DNA of 64,000 nucleotides from Acanthosepion pharaonis (Eukaryota > Mollusca > Cephalopoda > Sepiida > Sepiidae). The stretch is from the NCBI GenBank assembly GCA_903632075.3, contig CAHIKZ030005498.1, positions 623,501 through 687,500 on the forward strand, given 5' to 3'. How positions within the stretch are numbered: position 1 is the first letter of the stretch; each line of letters opens with the position of its first letter. The notes under the pieces were generated by a model, which saw only the letters and a program-made list of their open reading frames with translations, did no database searches and was not told the origin of the DNA. Of the stretch, positions 1 through 11,337 are shown piece by piece. Position numbers and translations under genes: made by a program.

Positions 1-312
1 AATTTTCGTACGGTTCCTTTGAGTAACGTCCATCGCATAAATTGACCGTAGGACAACTAATCGACAGTCGAGACAATAGTGCCTGGGCCTGATAAAAGTC
101 TGATGCATTTAAGGATATTTTTCAGGGCCAAACAAATTTCATTATAAACCACGAAAATAATTTCATATTGCACATCACTGCAAATGACCTAATCTGCGGA
201 AAAAATAGAAATTGATTACACCCTGTCTGTCCAGAGTGTCTAAAACTGACCGTATGGTGAAAGAAACGAAACTAAATCTGTTGCTTCCATTAATTTGCAC
301 AAGGGTGTATAT
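1..312 (-). mobile_element. Tc1-like non-autonomous element, family A, copy 1 (partial)
   Basis: Aligns by eye with 52.85-53.46 kb (same strand) and, inverted, with 19287-19620. Shared blocks include CGACAGTCGAG near 66 and TTAATTTGCACAAG at 292-305, which is the terminal inverted repeat of the copy at 19287. The other end lies outside the window. No intact transposase frame is left. Confidence 0.55.
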
Positions 313-900
313 AAACCTGATGACAGGCTAACAACGTAAGAGGGCAGAAGTAAAACATGATCAAGGACAGATAAAAGATTGACACGAGACTTATATAGGT
401 TAACAATATATTCCGTAGGAAAACGCGAGAGTATGTGTCACAAAGTAGAGCTTCTGGGAAGAAGCTTTCTAATAAGGATATCCTTCTTACCCAGGAAATG
501 TGTAGGGGAATGTAGGTGATTCAACCCTGTGGATGTAGCAAGGTGGGTCTTGGCTGTAAATGTCTTAGCTGGTGTCACTAAATAAAAAGGAGTTCGTCTG
601 AATATTGGACATGGAAGAAGCAATCGATTCCAGGTAGACTTGCAACATTGCCTCTAGGTAAAGTAACCGGATGCTGGAAGATAGTTCATCGCCCGGAAGG
701 CCGCATAATTGATTTTGAACTCTGTCAAGGATGTGAAAGTTAGAAATAGGTAGCTACAGCCCAGATCATCGCAGATCAGTTATAATCCCTTTTTTTTTTC
801 TTGGCAACTGGTCTTATAAAGATAAACCATAACAAATATAAAACTATCCTCCGGCTTGAAGTTTTTGTATAGTTTTGATAGAATATTCATTTTACAGTTG
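313..900. other. unassigned AT-rich DNA
   Basis: No recognisable gene or repeat. A 61-codon minus-strand frame (438-623) has no family motif and is most likely chance. Confidence 0.4.
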
Positions 901-904
901 AACT

Positions 905-1135
905 ATTAAGTAACCGTAAATTCTATACTAACAGTTTATTCTATCGTACTTCGCGTTTTCCGGATTCTTGATTCTCAGTCAACTTTGATCTTCGAAAATT
1001 TAAATGCAATATCAATCTTCTACTTTCTTCTATTGTTCACCATCCTTAATAGTGTTCTATTTTTCGCATATTCTCTAACACTCAGTAACCCCTCATGTCT
1101 TTATCGCCTTGCTTGGGCAAAAAAGAAATGTAAAT
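905..1135 (+). mobile_element. LINE 3' tail, weak copy
   Basis: Weak match to the LINE ends at 5.5 and 48.8 kb. It has a diverged TTTAAATGCAATATCAATC segment followed by the terminal block CCTTGCTTGGG and an A-rich stretch. In better copies this block follows the end of a pol-like ORF. Confidence 0.4.
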
Positions 1136-1679
1136 ATTTATATGAAATACGCGAATAAGTTATGTAAGATAACAATTTGGGGAAGCCAGTTCGTCGTGAT
1201 CACTGCTGTTTCGAATTGAAAACACTGAAAATCAGTGTGATTTTCATATTCAGTATCATCCAAAAACTTCAATGTCTTTTTCTGACTGCAAAACTTCCAT
1301 TCACTACAAAGAATTTACAGAGAATTATAGACATTTCTTGATATTTATTTTAGTATCTTTCTTCAACGGGTATACTATGGATGCTGCTCATATATTAATG
1401 TATATTATTATTCCATTTTGTATTGATGACATGACCATTTACACAATTTTCGCTATTTCTCCGATATTAATATCAAGGTCTTTGATTTTCATTCCTCGGA
1501 GGATGCATCAATGCGGCCATGTTTACATGTAACAGTAACAAAAGAACTGGCGTGATCAGGCTCAAAGTTCGATCACGTGACCAGAATAATATCAACTATA
1601 ATCAGGCATGAGTAAACGACAGTGTGACAAACCTGAAGATATGTTATGGCGAAAGGGCGGATAATTTTAGACTTACCCC

Positions 1680-1680
<1 letters not shown>
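1136..1680. other. unassigned
   Basis: Nothing recognised. The 86-codon plus frame at 1272-1532 has hydrophobic stretches but no motif I know, and is probably chance. Confidence 0.35.

Positions 1681-1681
<1 letters not shown>

Positions 1682-1721
<40 letters not shown>
1682..1721. repeat. (TA)n microsatellite
   Basis: About 20 uninterrupted TA units. It forms the outer edge of the P1 family copy that follows. Confidence 0.95.
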
Positions 1722-1722
<1 letters not shown>

Positions 1723-2431
1723 ATGCATGTTTCATTAAATAATATAGACAAGTGTTGTCTATTTATTTTATGTAAATTCTTTTCATATCATCTGATAAGC
1801 TTAATAACATTATCATTGAAAGACGAAAGAAAATCACAATATCTATACATATTTTTTTAATCCTATCTAAGCTTTCGGCTTACATAAGCCATTATCAAAG
1901 ATGTCAATTACAGTACATTATATTAAACAATACACGGACAAAACAATGATGATAGTCTGTTTCTGTTTACATGGAAGATTTCTAAGCAACGACAAATTCG
2001 TGCATACAAAACGCTGAAAGCGAAAATCGCACCACAGCTCATGACGTCACACATGACCACGGGAGAGGGAAAGCGTGAAGCATTATGTACGGGAAGCCGT
2101 TGGTATAAACCATTGGCTTCTGTTACCAATTATAGGTATTTAAGAATATTTGTGGAGATTTCATATTTTATTTTGTTTAGGTTAGGCTTCAACTGTTTTA
2201 TGTATATAGCTTCAAGATTTTTTAGTTTTTGTTTATCGATTTCATGTTCATGTATAGTTGTATTTTCAACGAGGATTTTCCGGAATTGTATATACGGCCA
2301 GGCATGTTGTTTTAAATGCCTAAAAATGTTAGAGTTGTCATTCAAATGTAGTATCAAGCGTCGTGACCAACATAAATATTATTTAATCCGTTGGAGATAC
2401 AATCTACCAAAGGGCACTTGAATTTAAAAAC
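1722..2431 (-). mobile_element. TA-bounded repeat family P1, copy 1
   Basis: Non-coding element also present at 18121-18712 and 55081-55436. Each copy touches a (TA)n tract. Landmarks, read on the minus strand: a segment with CCATTGGTTTATACCAACGG, a TGACGTCA site at 2042-2049, then a hammerhead-like block at 1869-1898 (TGATAA, hairpin GGCTT/AAGCC, GAAA, AGCT). No ORF is conserved between copies, so it looks non-autonomous. Confidence 0.6.
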
Positions 2432-2630
2432 TATGCTGTTCATTCATTTGTGTGTAGTAGTTTGGTCTTAAGATTTGGAATCCAATTTCCCGATTCTCAT
2501 GAAATAAATATCACCATGGGATTGTAAGTCTTCCTTTTCATAATTATTTCTTCCGTTTTTTGACATTGAACTGTCTCTGGATTTTTAAATACTCCTTGGA
2601 ATTATCCATAAGGATTACCTAACATTATCA
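2432..2630. other. unassigned
   Basis: No gene or repeat recognised. Confidence 0.3.
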
Positions 2631-2790
2631 TTATATATATATATATATAAGAGAGAACATTGAAGTCAACACTCAGAAGACTTTAAGTGTTGACTTCAAT
2701 GTTCACATTTATATTTATATACGCTCTATCTCTGACATTGAGCACTTTATCCCATAAATATAGCACACCTTAAAATTATATTTTTTCATA
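2631..2790 (-). repeat. TA-bounded cassette family P2, copy 1, with 19-bp hairpin
   Basis: Starts at (TA)n 2631-2649. A perfect inverted repeat GAACATTGAAGTCAACACT has arms at 2655-2673 and 2686-2704. It is followed by the family block GCTCTATCTCTGACATTGAG. Related copies lie at 10.55, 24.85, 33.48, 34.45, 56.27 and 56.80 kb, nearly always touching (TA)n. Confidence 0.7.
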
Positions 2791-2794
2791 TATA

Positions 2795-3100
2795 TTATTT
2801 ACATTATTCGGACTATTGTCCTCATCTTTGTCGCCATATTTATCACAACGTTTCGGTCGTTGTACGCTCCGGCCTTCTTCAGGTGGTTGGGATGTCGAAC
2901 TGAAACCTTTATTTCGCTCACCGGGGTAGACTGTTCTAGTTACACGTGCCATGTTTGATGGATGTCAGTTATCAGTTATCTCCTGTTAATTTCTCTCTGA
3001 AAGTTCTCCACTGCCTTAACCGGGTATTGAACTCACACTCTTTGGGACCTGTCACTGGATCTAACCAACGCCTTTATCCACTCTGCCATGTGTCCTTGAG
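2795..3100 (-). mobile_element. tRNA-derived SINE S1, copy 1
   Basis: On the minus strand the head has a pol III A box (TGGCAGAGTGG, 3078-3088) and a B box (GAGTTCAATACC, 3023-3034) at tRNA-like spacing. A body of about 140 bp follows, then a tail with the hammerhead-like block at 2851-2882 (CTGAAGA, stem, GAAACG) and the 3' end ATGTAAATA. This plan matches the copy at 3515-3790. An inverted second head begins at 3101. Confidence 0.75.
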
Positions 3101-3514
3101 GACACATGGCACAGTGGATGAATGAATTTAATTTCTGGGTATTATAAAACTAATGTCTTCAGCAACCATTTTTACCAGTGCTTATATTGCAATTTTGCTG
3201 TTAACATTGCATGTTTTTACCAGAGTTCATATTGCAACTATGTTGTTATCATTGGTTTTCTCTGGCACTCCTTATTACTGATTCCCATATTGAGGGCCAT
3301 AATCACCTACGACCTGAAGGAACACGTCAAGTAAACTGAAGGAAGGAAAATATAGTTACATTATTCTGACTGTTATCCTCATCTTCATTGCCATATCCAC
3401 AATGTTTGGGTGCATTTAGAATTACAGTCGTTATATTGTAACCTAGTAAGCTACCAGAATTGAAAAGGAAGGACGCTGTGTAGACTTAGTATTTAGTAAC
3501 TCTTTATTTTATCC
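3101..3514. repeat. SINE S1 fragments and unassigned DNA
   Basis: 3101-3123 repeats the S1 head on the plus strand, so GGACACATGGCA sits head-to-head with copy 1. At 3358-3412 there is a minus-strand S1 tail fragment (ATTATTCTGACTG...CACAATGTTTGG). The rest is unassigned. Confidence 0.5.
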
Positions 3515-3790
3515 CCAAGGACACATGGTCAAGTAGATAAAGACGTTGATTAGATCCAGGGACTAGACCCAAAGAGTTGTGAGTTCAATGCCAGGCCACA
3601 GCAGTGGTGAACAAAAAGTACGAGTGTTGGGGTAAAGTGAAATAACTGAGACATCCAAAAAGAGGGATGGCACGTGGAACTAGAACAGTCTTCCCCGGTG
3701 GACGAAATAAAGGGTTCGCTTCGAAATTCCAATCTCCTGAAGAAGGCCGGGGCGTACAACAGCAGAAACTTTATGGCAATGAAGGGAAAG
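3515..3790 (+). mobile_element. tRNA-derived SINE S1, copy 2
   Basis: Head with A-box-like TGGTCAAGTAG near 3527 and B box GAGTTCAATGCC at 3583-3594. The body follows, then tail CTGAAGA (3737-3743), a hairpin region, and GAAA (3765-3768). The tail hairpin is partly decayed (GGCCG against CAGCA). Pol III internal promoter boxes are standard for tRNA-derived SINEs. Confidence 0.75.
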
Positions 3791-3884
3791 GCATGAATCC
3801 ACTACTTCTTCCCAATTATACTTTAAGTAGTAAGACGTGTATGATTAAAACCATTACTACCTCCCAAAAAATATTATTACAATT

Positions 3885-4600
3885 TAAAAATATTTTCTGA
3901 GTTTAAATAACCTGTAAAGAACAGTAGAAAACAGATCAATCAATCGATCGAGTACTGATTAGCTACACAGGAAGGAACTACCGTGGCCATAAAGTGAAGG
4001 ATCAGTTTATATATTGATCGTAATATAGAAATGATCACCCACTTTTTATGAATGATTTGTATGAATCCACCTCCCCACCCGCCCCAGTTGAGGGTTAATT
4101 TGGAAGACTTGTACCACTAGATCATTATTGTTTCAAAAAGAAATCTAAATATATTTTCTGATTTTAAATAACCTGCAAAGGGTTGATAAACCGTAAAAAA
4201 CGAATCAATCAATCGATCAAATAGCGATTAGCTATACCGGCATTCCTTTTCGATTCATTTACATATTCTGGAATATAAATCTATAGAAGCTACCGTGGCC
4301 ATAAAGTAAAGGATCAGTTTATATATTGACCGTAATACAGAAAAGATCCCCCACTTTTATCGACATGATAGTTTCTGTTTTTTTTTATTTTTTTTTTTTT
4401 TTTTGGGGGGGGGGTGTTTTCTTTTTTTATGAAATTCGGATTGATATGAATACACATCAACCCCTCCTCCAATTATTGGTTAATTAGCGAAACTTGTATC
4501 ACTAAAACATTATTGTCCCAAAATGATTCTTACGATCTAATATAATTTCTGGCTTTGCAAAGGGTTGATAAGGCGTAGAAAATGAATGAATCGAGGAATT
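3885..4600. repeat. diverged tandem duplication (three units)
   Basis: Units begin near 3889, 4152 and 4546. They share the AAATAACCTG, TCAATCAATCGATC, TACCGTGGCCATAAAGT and ATCAGTTTATATATTGA blocks. Unit 2 has about 55 extra bases before TACCGTGG, plus a poly-T and poly-G run near 4377-4414. No ORF follows the repeat. Confidence 0.7.
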
Positions 4601-5439
4601 AAAAACAGAAAAGAAAAGAAAGAGAAAATAGCGTATAGTAAGCTGCAAAGGCGAGATACGATGTGTGAATACACACCACATTAATCGTTTTCTTGGCCCA
4701 AAGTTAAAGAAAAGAAATGATCTCAGAATAACGAGATCAAATTGATGGAGTTTATAGAAAGGCCATCGATTGAGGGTTAAATCAGGTCTACCCCGACGAT
4801 CAACAGAGTAATGGGTGGTTTCGTGCTAGAAATTCAGCGTTATTAATCTAATAGATTAAGCCAACACTTTCTCGCACCTTATTCTTCATCATGCTTCTAA
4901 ATTTGAAATGGTCTCCACAGTCAGTGAAATGGATCGATGGCGTCAACATTTTCAATTGCGTTGTGATAAGGCATTTTTTTTTCATTTGAATGTCTTATGA
5001 AGAAAAAAAAAAAAAAAAAAAACATCAGCCTGAATTTAATTTAAACTGTTTATCTATACAGATATTCGCAACTTGAATTTTCAACGTCAGTTTGTACAGT
5101 GACTCTCAGAGACATACGTAGATCGCAGTAAAAGTAGACAAAATAATAACATATAAGGAAAGGAAAGAAATAAACAAGCATGTGTCTAATTGTTGAGAAG
5201 TCGATTTGTCTAACTCTGACAGTATATTGACTGGGATTGCATCTTATTTTTTAATTCTTTTCCCCAAGCAAGGCAACAGAGCGTCTAAAACGCAAAGATT
5301 TATGAAGTTTTAAAGAATAAAATAAAAAAAAAACAATATTAAGGAGAGAGTACGATAAAAGAAAATAAATTGAGAAGATAAAAAATAACGATTGACAGTG
5401 CATTTAACTTTTTAAAGATCAATGCTTATATGGGAAGCA
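4601..5439. other. unassigned, with a short LINE-tail fragment
   Basis: 5262-5300 carries CCCCAAGCAAGGCAAC, the minus-strand form of the LINE terminal block. Otherwise A-rich DNA with no recognised feature. Confidence 0.35.
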
Positions 5440-5885
5440 ACAGACTGAAAGAGATTTCCATAAGCCAGAGTGAAGAATCTATTATTTTCATGGGAATTGC
5501 TCTGATCAGCTACTTTCACTGGTTCGCCATCTGCATAAATTTTAGCGTGCTACTAGATTGGCATTTCGGTCCCACTCTTTCACTGCCGAAAAAGTTAAAT
5601 GTAACCGCCTCTTCTACTGCAACGGCTTCTTCTATCGCACTTCCCGACAGTGGAACTCTCTACCTCTTATTTTCCTCCCCTGATAGCTATAATCTTCAAA
5701 TATTCAAATGTAATGTCAATCGACATCTTCTGATGCCTTGATCCGGATTCTTGTCCTTCTTTTTCTTCTTTCCTCACACACCCCTCTTCATTCTTACTTT
5801 CACTTTCTGTAACCCCTTGCGTGCTAGTGACATTCCGGCTTGCTTGTTTGGGAGATATGTTTAAAAAAAAAAAAAAAAACATTTT
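5440..5885 (+). pseudogene. LINE ORF2 C-terminus (pol-like family), 5'-truncated
   Basis: Translated across frames it gives the conserved end of a jockey/CR1-type LINE polyprotein: YFHGNCSD near 5487, then FFYRTSRQWNSLP near 5627-5665, then SYNLQIFKCNVNRHLL at 5686-5733. The family motif is SFFPRT..LWNSLP. The frames are shifted against each other, so it is dead. Its 3' UTR ends in CCTTGCGTGCTAGTGACATT, GCTTGCTTGGG and a poly-A run at 5861-5879. It probably arose by 5'-truncated target-primed insertion. Confidence 0.75.
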
Positions 5886-5954
5886 TAGTTTCTAAGAAAT
5901 ATTTTTTTGGAAATAATAGTGATTTTAGTGATACAGGTCTCACTAATTAACCCT

Positions 5955-6150
5955 TAACAACAGCTTCTTCTCTCCCACTTCCCGGCAGTGGAACTCCCTT
6001 CCTCTTCCTTCCTTCCCTGATAGCTATAATCTTCAACAATTCAAATGTAATGTCAATCGACATCTTCCGACGCCTTGATCCAGATTCCCACCCTCTTCTA
6101 TATCATTTCCTCATACACCCCTTTTTACTCTTGCACGCACTCAATCTAGT
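5955..6150 (+). mobile_element. second LINE 3' end of the same family
   Basis: Near-repeat of 5630-5800: CAGTGGAACTCCCTTCC, TAATCTTCAACAATTCAAAT, CGACATCTTCCGACGCC. It has no poly-A and lies in the same orientation about 350 bp after the first copy. Confidence 0.65.
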
Positions 6151-6185
6151 GAAACCAAATGTGTGTGTGTGTATATTATAATTAT

Positions 6186-6420
6186 TTTTTAAAATAATAT
6201 GATTCCTTTGCTACATAAGAGTTCTCGTGTTTCAAAAACGAGAGCCGAAAACCTCAATATAATATAATTATTAAAATTAAATTGAATTAAAGTATCAAGC
6301 CCTGTTTCATCTTCAAGCGAATACTTCTGTATGGAGCACTGTATTTTAAAAATAAACACAAAAATACTAAAGAACTCCGGATTATTTACCTAACGCGTTC
6401 TTTCCTATTTTTCTACATAT

Positions 6421-6508
<88 letters not shown>
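6186..6508 (-). repeat. family P3, copy 1, with (CA)n(TA)n edge
   Basis: 6186-6423 matches, inverted, 18831-19085 and 57964-58076. Shared blocks include GGAGCACTGTATTTTAAAAATA and CTCCGGATTATTTACCTAAC. All three copies end at the same point on a compound (CA/GT)n-(TA)n microsatellite, here 6424-6508. Confidence 0.6.
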
Positions 6509-6512
<4 letters not shown>

Positions 6513-6584
6513 GCATATATTATACGGTTGTATCTAATCATTTCACCTCTAAGGCGATGAGACCAATCTACCAATCTAGTACTG

Positions 6585-7460
6585 CGCTTAAATTCATAAA
6601 GTCTAGGTACTATAGAGAAAATTTCATGAGAACAATTACCATCGAAATATATATAGAAAAGGCACAGATTAGCTATGTTAAGGCGGTGGAAAAGTAACTT
6701 TCGTGATGTCAACGAACACTCGGTTGAACTTTTGTAGCGTCAACGAATATTCGTTGTCACTTTTGTAATGCTAGATGTAGTAGAGACTTTGTAATCGCAG
6801 ATACAACTATAGTAATGCCGTTGAACAATTCTGGTGTCAGACGCCTTCGAATCACACTGGCACTAATAGTACTTGCTCGATAATTCTCGCTCGAAAAATA
6901 ATCCAGATAATAATCCAAATAAAGAAGTAGTATAGTGAATAGAGAGGAGAATAGCGGTCGGTATTGTAACAGAGGATAAATTAAAAATAGCGATCAGGAT
7001 AGTAATAGAGGATAGGATAGGAATAGCGATCAATTTAGACGTCATGTGACTTCCTATATATGCGTTTCCTCTATTCTCACCTGGTCTACTTAATTCAATT
7101 ATTGGATCGCCCATGTTTGCTCACTGGCGATCAATGTTCAAACTCAAGTGTCAGCCGCGACGCTTTATTCCTATGTAACAGTAACTGAAGCCAGGTCAGG
7201 ACCAGTAGCATTGCAGATTCCAAATTGGTTTGTACCAAAAATCTTTAAATATATAGCAGGAGTAGCAGACTAGATATGACAAGTAAAGACGAATGGTAGA
7301 CAAGCATTTATGAAAGATAAATTCTGGCGAGATAAATTGTCTAGTACGACGCAATGAAACAAAACTCTTAGCCACACACCTAGCAATTGATTCATATGGA
7401 GCAATGAGTTAAAATCCTGGGGGATAACATCAGCCATACTGATGAAAGGCAAAAAATATT
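6585..7460. repeat. interspersed family R1, split by an insertion
   Basis: 6590-6693 plus 7186-7400 align with the uninterrupted copy at 33070-33400 (TTTATAGAAAAGCACA, CATTGCAGATT, AATTGTCTAG). The break is exactly where the LTR-like element 6699-7180 sits, so 33 kb shows the empty site. Confidence 0.65.
6699..7180. mobile_element. LTR-like insertion, copy 1, with 5-bp target duplication
   Basis: 482 bp, same family as 27734-28177 (blocks AGAGACTTTGTAATCGCAGA, GTGTCAGACGCCTTCGAAT, TGTTCAAACTCAAGTGTC). It is flanked by GTAAC at 6694-6698 and 7181-7185. No terminal inverted repeat. Read on the minus strand it starts TGTTA and has an early AATAAA, like an LTR. The first about 31 bp are tandemly duplicated in this copy only. 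Solo LTR is the best guess; a short non-autonomous retroelement is the alternative. Confidence 0.6.
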
Positions 7461-7804
7461 CTCCCAGACGAGTAAAAGAACGCTAGTAAAAGAGAGCAGT
7501 CTCGTTTTAAACGCGTTATAATTAACAAGCCATTCCTTGCCTCAGTTAACAACAGATTAAGTGATTATATATCGTGCTTTCATGTTATTCGTTACCTTTT
7601 CATCCAGCGCGTGTCAATCTTTATTTTAGTACATATTCACTCAAATAATGAAAGATACAATTCTATTATCAAGTATACTTTTTTAAAAACCCTATATTCA
7701 CATTAATTTTATAAAATTGCAGTATTAATTAGACGTCCCTAGAAATCGGCGAAATCGAGTTCGTTACATATATCTATGTTTTCTTCGCCTCGCTATGGGT
7801 TATG
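7461..7804. other. unassigned
   Basis: AT-rich, no recognised feature. Confidence 0.3.
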
Positions 7805-8195
7805 TACAGGGTGCGCTTGATAAATTGTCGTCTAAATTAAATAACAATGACATTTCGTATATAACATGTATATTTACCAGGATTACACAAAAATAACTTG
7901 AAATTCCAAAGTGTAAATTTCTTCTTCAAAATATCCATTGATTTCACTCTCAAACTGGAAAAAAAAACTTCGGATTCTCCTGAAACTCTTCTGGACGGTC
8001 TCCTTGGTTAAGTTGTCGAATGCTGCCATAATTCTTGCTTTCAGTTCGTTTTTGGTGTTACAAGGAGTTCTATTGGTCTCTCCGGTCAACTTTGACCTAC
8101 ATGTAATAATCAAGTTGGCTGCAGTCTGGGGAGTTAGATAGCCAGATATAAGGGGTGATGTGGTCAGAGAAATTGTCTGAGAGCTATAGATTATA
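7805..8195 (-). pseudogene. mariner-like transposase 3' end, copy A
   Basis: Minus-strand frames give DCSQLDYYM, then TPCNTKNELKARIMAAFDNL, then RIRSFFFQFESEINGYFEE. These match the C-terminal end of a mariner (DD34D) transposase. The first part is in another frame, so the copy is dead. Terminal repeat TACAGGGTGCGC starts at 7805. Transposition would need the whole transposase. Confidence 0.7.
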
Positions 8196-9050
8196 TACAA
8201 GGTGCGATGGATAAACTGTGGTCTAATTACTCCAAAATTAAAATAACACTGGTATCTCATTTTAACAGATATATTTACCTTAATTATACAAAAATATCAT
8301 AAATGACTAAAGAGTAAATCTATTCAATAAAATCGCCAGTGACTTCAACCACAGCATCAGGACGATTTTGAAATCTTCATTATCTCTTCTGTATGGTCAC
8401 ATTTTTTTTCAGTTGTTGAATGCTAACATAATCCTTGCCTTTAGTTCATCTTTGGTGTTAGAAAGAGTTTTGTTGGTCTCTCACTCAACTGCGCTTAACT
8501 GCGCCCCACACACAATAATCTAGTGCGTTAGGTGTCCAGATGTAAGATTTGATGTGGTCGCAAATATTGTCAAACAGACACGACTGGGTTCTCCTCCTTG
8601 TCTGACATGGTGCAGAGTCCTGTTGCCAGACATAGGGTTTCCAGCTCTTGACCCAGAACAGTACTAGCTCCGCAAGTGACATGATTTACCTCCGAAAAAT
8701 TTGACCTCCGTGAAAAAATTTGAATGGATTCTGATTGATGTTAGTTCAACTTGCGAATTACATGAATCATCATGAAGGAATGCCTCCAATTCTTCAAACT
8801 TTTCCGTCTTTATCTTCAACATCAAAATCATTATTTTTGAAACGTCTGAACCAATCTCTGCATTGTTTCCGATAGAGCATGGTCGCCGAAAGTGTCAACA
8901 AGAATTCTCTGTGCTTCAGCTGCAGATGTCTTTTGTATAAAGTAGTGCAGTAAAATTCTCCGCAAATACACTGTGTTTAGCACGAAATCCGACATGGGTA
9001 ACGCTATGAAAAACAAAGTTGTTTAAACTTCGGCGAAATAACATACGCTG
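8196..9050 (-). pseudogene. mariner-like transposase, copy B, internally deleted
   Basis: Terminal sequence TACAAGGTGCG at 8196, close to copy A. On the minus strand from right to left: N-terminal helix-turn-helix part HYFIQKTSAAEAQRILVDTF (near 8960), a gap, then KPYVWQQDSAPCQT with the second catalytic Asp (near 8620), then ALDYCVWGAVKRS with the third Asp (near 8500). The first-Asp region is missing and frames are shifted. I see no matching terminal repeat on the right, so that end is lost. A and B lie in the same orientation, with A's remnant abutting B's end. Confidence 0.75.
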
Positions 9051-9162
9051 AAATTCAAGCTTGCTTATAGTGCTTCCTTATAGATGCGTTACCATCTGAA
9101 ACTACAGACACGCAGTACTGGGAACGCCATCTGTTAGAAAACAGCGAGAAATTATTCAAGGT

Positions 9163-9163
9163 C

Positions 9164-9201
<38 letters not shown>

Positions 9202-9214
9202 GGGGTGTATTTGT

Positions 9215-9274
<60 letters not shown>
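9163..9274. repeat. (TA)n tracts
   Basis: Two TA runs, about 9167-9198 and 9217-9274, separated by a G/T-rich spacer. Confidence 0.95.
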
Positions 9275-9278
<4 letters not shown>

Positions 9279-9375
9279 TGAATAATAACAGACCACTTTA
9301 AGGTTCCATGTAATAAGTTATTTCACCACAACCCCTTTAACAGGGCTCTGGATCATCAGATCCAAAGGATGAAAG
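9275..9375 (-). repeat. TA-anchored family P4 with hammerhead-like core
   Basis: Abuts (TA)n. On the minus strand CTGATGA (9353-9359) is followed by a hairpin built on CCAGAGCCCT / AGGGGTTGTGG and then GAAA (9321-9324). It has the same order of parts as other families in the window. A spacer base lies on each side of the stem. Confidence 0.5.
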
Positions 9376-10330
9376 GAAAAATGAAAAGAAATTCAGACAT
9401 TTTTGACGGACCGCACCAAGGATATGTAAAATTAACGAAGTGAGGAAGTGAGGTGGGAGAGAAGATGTGAGTTAGATGTACCATTTCAATTCCTTATCCT
9501 TAACCCCCCTCTTTGTAGGGTAGACGCCGCTTAAACTTAACGCGTGTTATCTCTAGATATAGATGGGTAAGGGGTGAGGGAGAAGACCGACATTAAAGGA
9601 AGAAGCTACAACAAACCATAATAAATTAAATTCCACGAGGGCAGGTTTCATTCAAAATCTTAGATGCTGTTAATTCGCATTATTTAAAGGGCATATTTGG
9701 GAGGTTAAGGTTTGATATAAATCTAAATGTCGAAACAATCTACGAAGAATTTAATTTGAAGTTTGTTGGAGTTTCGGGTATTTTCTATGAAACAGTCGAT
9801 TGGAAAAACTCATAGAAAGTACATTGAAAAAGTAATCCATTGTATATTTAGTAATCTATTTTATTTTTCTCAACGTTTTTGTTATTGATTGTTAAGTTGA
9901 CATCTATTAGTTTGATTTTTGTTCATTAATTAAATAAACTCGTGATTGTTTTTAGGTACCTAATTACCAAAGGTTATTCCAATTTAAATAATTTTATCAT
10001 CAATAATGATTATTAAAGGGTAATATATTTCAATTTAAATTAAACTATCAATTTAAAGTTTACCTCCGTATTATTTATTTAAACTCACTTTCAATTGGTG
10101 AATATTAGAGGAGATGTTTTAAAAACAGAAGGTAAAAACCACCATTTCAATTATAGAAATTAAATTAAGATACCTAGTCCTCTTTCATCCTCAAGCAAAT
10201 TTTGGAATAACTAATTTTGAAATTTACGGAGCTTTATAAGCATATACATAAACTATAGAAAGTAATATTACGAAAATAAAATAAAATACTGACGGAGATT
10301 TCATATTTTTCAATTTATTTGGACACATAC
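9376..10330. other. unassigned, AT-rich, with P3-like fragment
   Basis: 10157-10215 resembles part of family P3 at 19025-19080 (TTTCATCCTCAAGC, ATTTTGGA.TAACT). 9850-10130 is extremely A/T-rich. No gene seen. Confidence 0.35.
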
Positions 10331-10393
10331 ACAGACACACGTACACACGCTCACACACACATACACACAAACACACACATATCTATCTATCTA

Positions 10394-10444
<51 letters not shown>
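10331..10444. repeat. compound microsatellite (CA)n-(TATC)n-(TA)n
   Basis: Degenerate CA repeats, then about four CTAT units at 10380-10397, then about 24 TA units. Confidence 0.9.
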
Positions 10445-10448
<4 letters not shown>

Positions 10449-10770
10449 CTGAGGTTACTCTCACAGTCCACAGATTTCAAAAAATTAGGACCAAATGGCA
10501 AGACATCGGTTTACTAAGTGGAATAGCTACTGGGTTCATTGCACAAATTTGGCATACGCTCTATCACTGATATTGAGCTCTTTAATAAATGTAGCATACC
10601 TGAAAACTATATTTATCATTGTCCATTGTCGCCCAAAGGTTTTCAGTTGGGTTAAAGGTTAGGACTCTGACTCGGCCACAGGAAGAGTTGCAATTTACAC
10701 TCGTCTCGTTTCCTCTCAAGATAACGTTTATTCTTTAAGGCAGTATACTCAGGATCGTTATCGTTCCTAA
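10445..10770 (-). pseudogene. P2 fragment and Tc1-like transposase remnant
   Basis: 10556-10610 is a P2 block (GCTCTATCACTGATATTGAG). From 10620 to 10760 the minus strand reads LWPSQSPNL then NPTENLW after a frame shift. That is the conserved segment around the catalytic Glu of Tc1-like (DD34E) transposases. No other domain remains. Confidence 0.55.
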
Positions 10771-10903
10771 ATCATTTTTTGATTGTATAATGTACCTATG
10801 AACACCTGTATTAATATATGAATGATATTACTCATTTGTCTTGGTAAAAATACAAAAATCGACTTTCTATGGGTGCGTTCATTTTTTTTTTTTTGCTTTG
10901 TCC

Positions 10904-10939
<36 letters not shown>

Positions 10940-11269
10940 TATATTAGGCAAAATTTCTGCGTCAGAATTCAATGATATGAGAATATTGAGAAGAGACACT
11001 ACTTATTCCTTTTTTCTACCCCGATACTTAATTATTTCGTTTCACAAAATATTTCTGGCGTTGGTGGAGTCAAAATTGGCGCACACTCGTTATTAGTTTC
11101 TGTGCTTTGTTTATTTATTTAGATTTTTGCGAGGGCTTTTTTTCGCTTTCACATTTTCATGCAAGTGAGAATAGACTCCTCCCAATATATGAGGCTGTCT
11201 GAAGCTTTATACAGTAAAAGTAAAAAGAGACATTTCTGATTTGCATTGAAAATGATATGTTCACACTGG

Positions 11270-11273
<4 letters not shown>
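10771..11273. repeat. (TA)n at 10903-10944 and unassigned flanks
   Basis: A T-run then TA units with one GTA interruption. No gene recognised in the flanks. Confidence 0.7.

Positions 11274-11333
<60 letters not shown>
11274..11333. repeat. (TA)30
   Basis: Uninterrupted; forms the 3' tail side of the LINE fragment that follows. Confidence 0.95.

Positions 11334-11337
<4 letters not shown>

Noticed and set aside
2041..2421. 126-codon ORF
   Set aside because: It lies inside repeat family P1 and is not kept open in the other two copies.
3023..3088. tRNA gene
   Set aside because: A and B boxes are present but the cloverleaf cannot be completed and a long SINE body follows. Repeated copies confirm a SINE.
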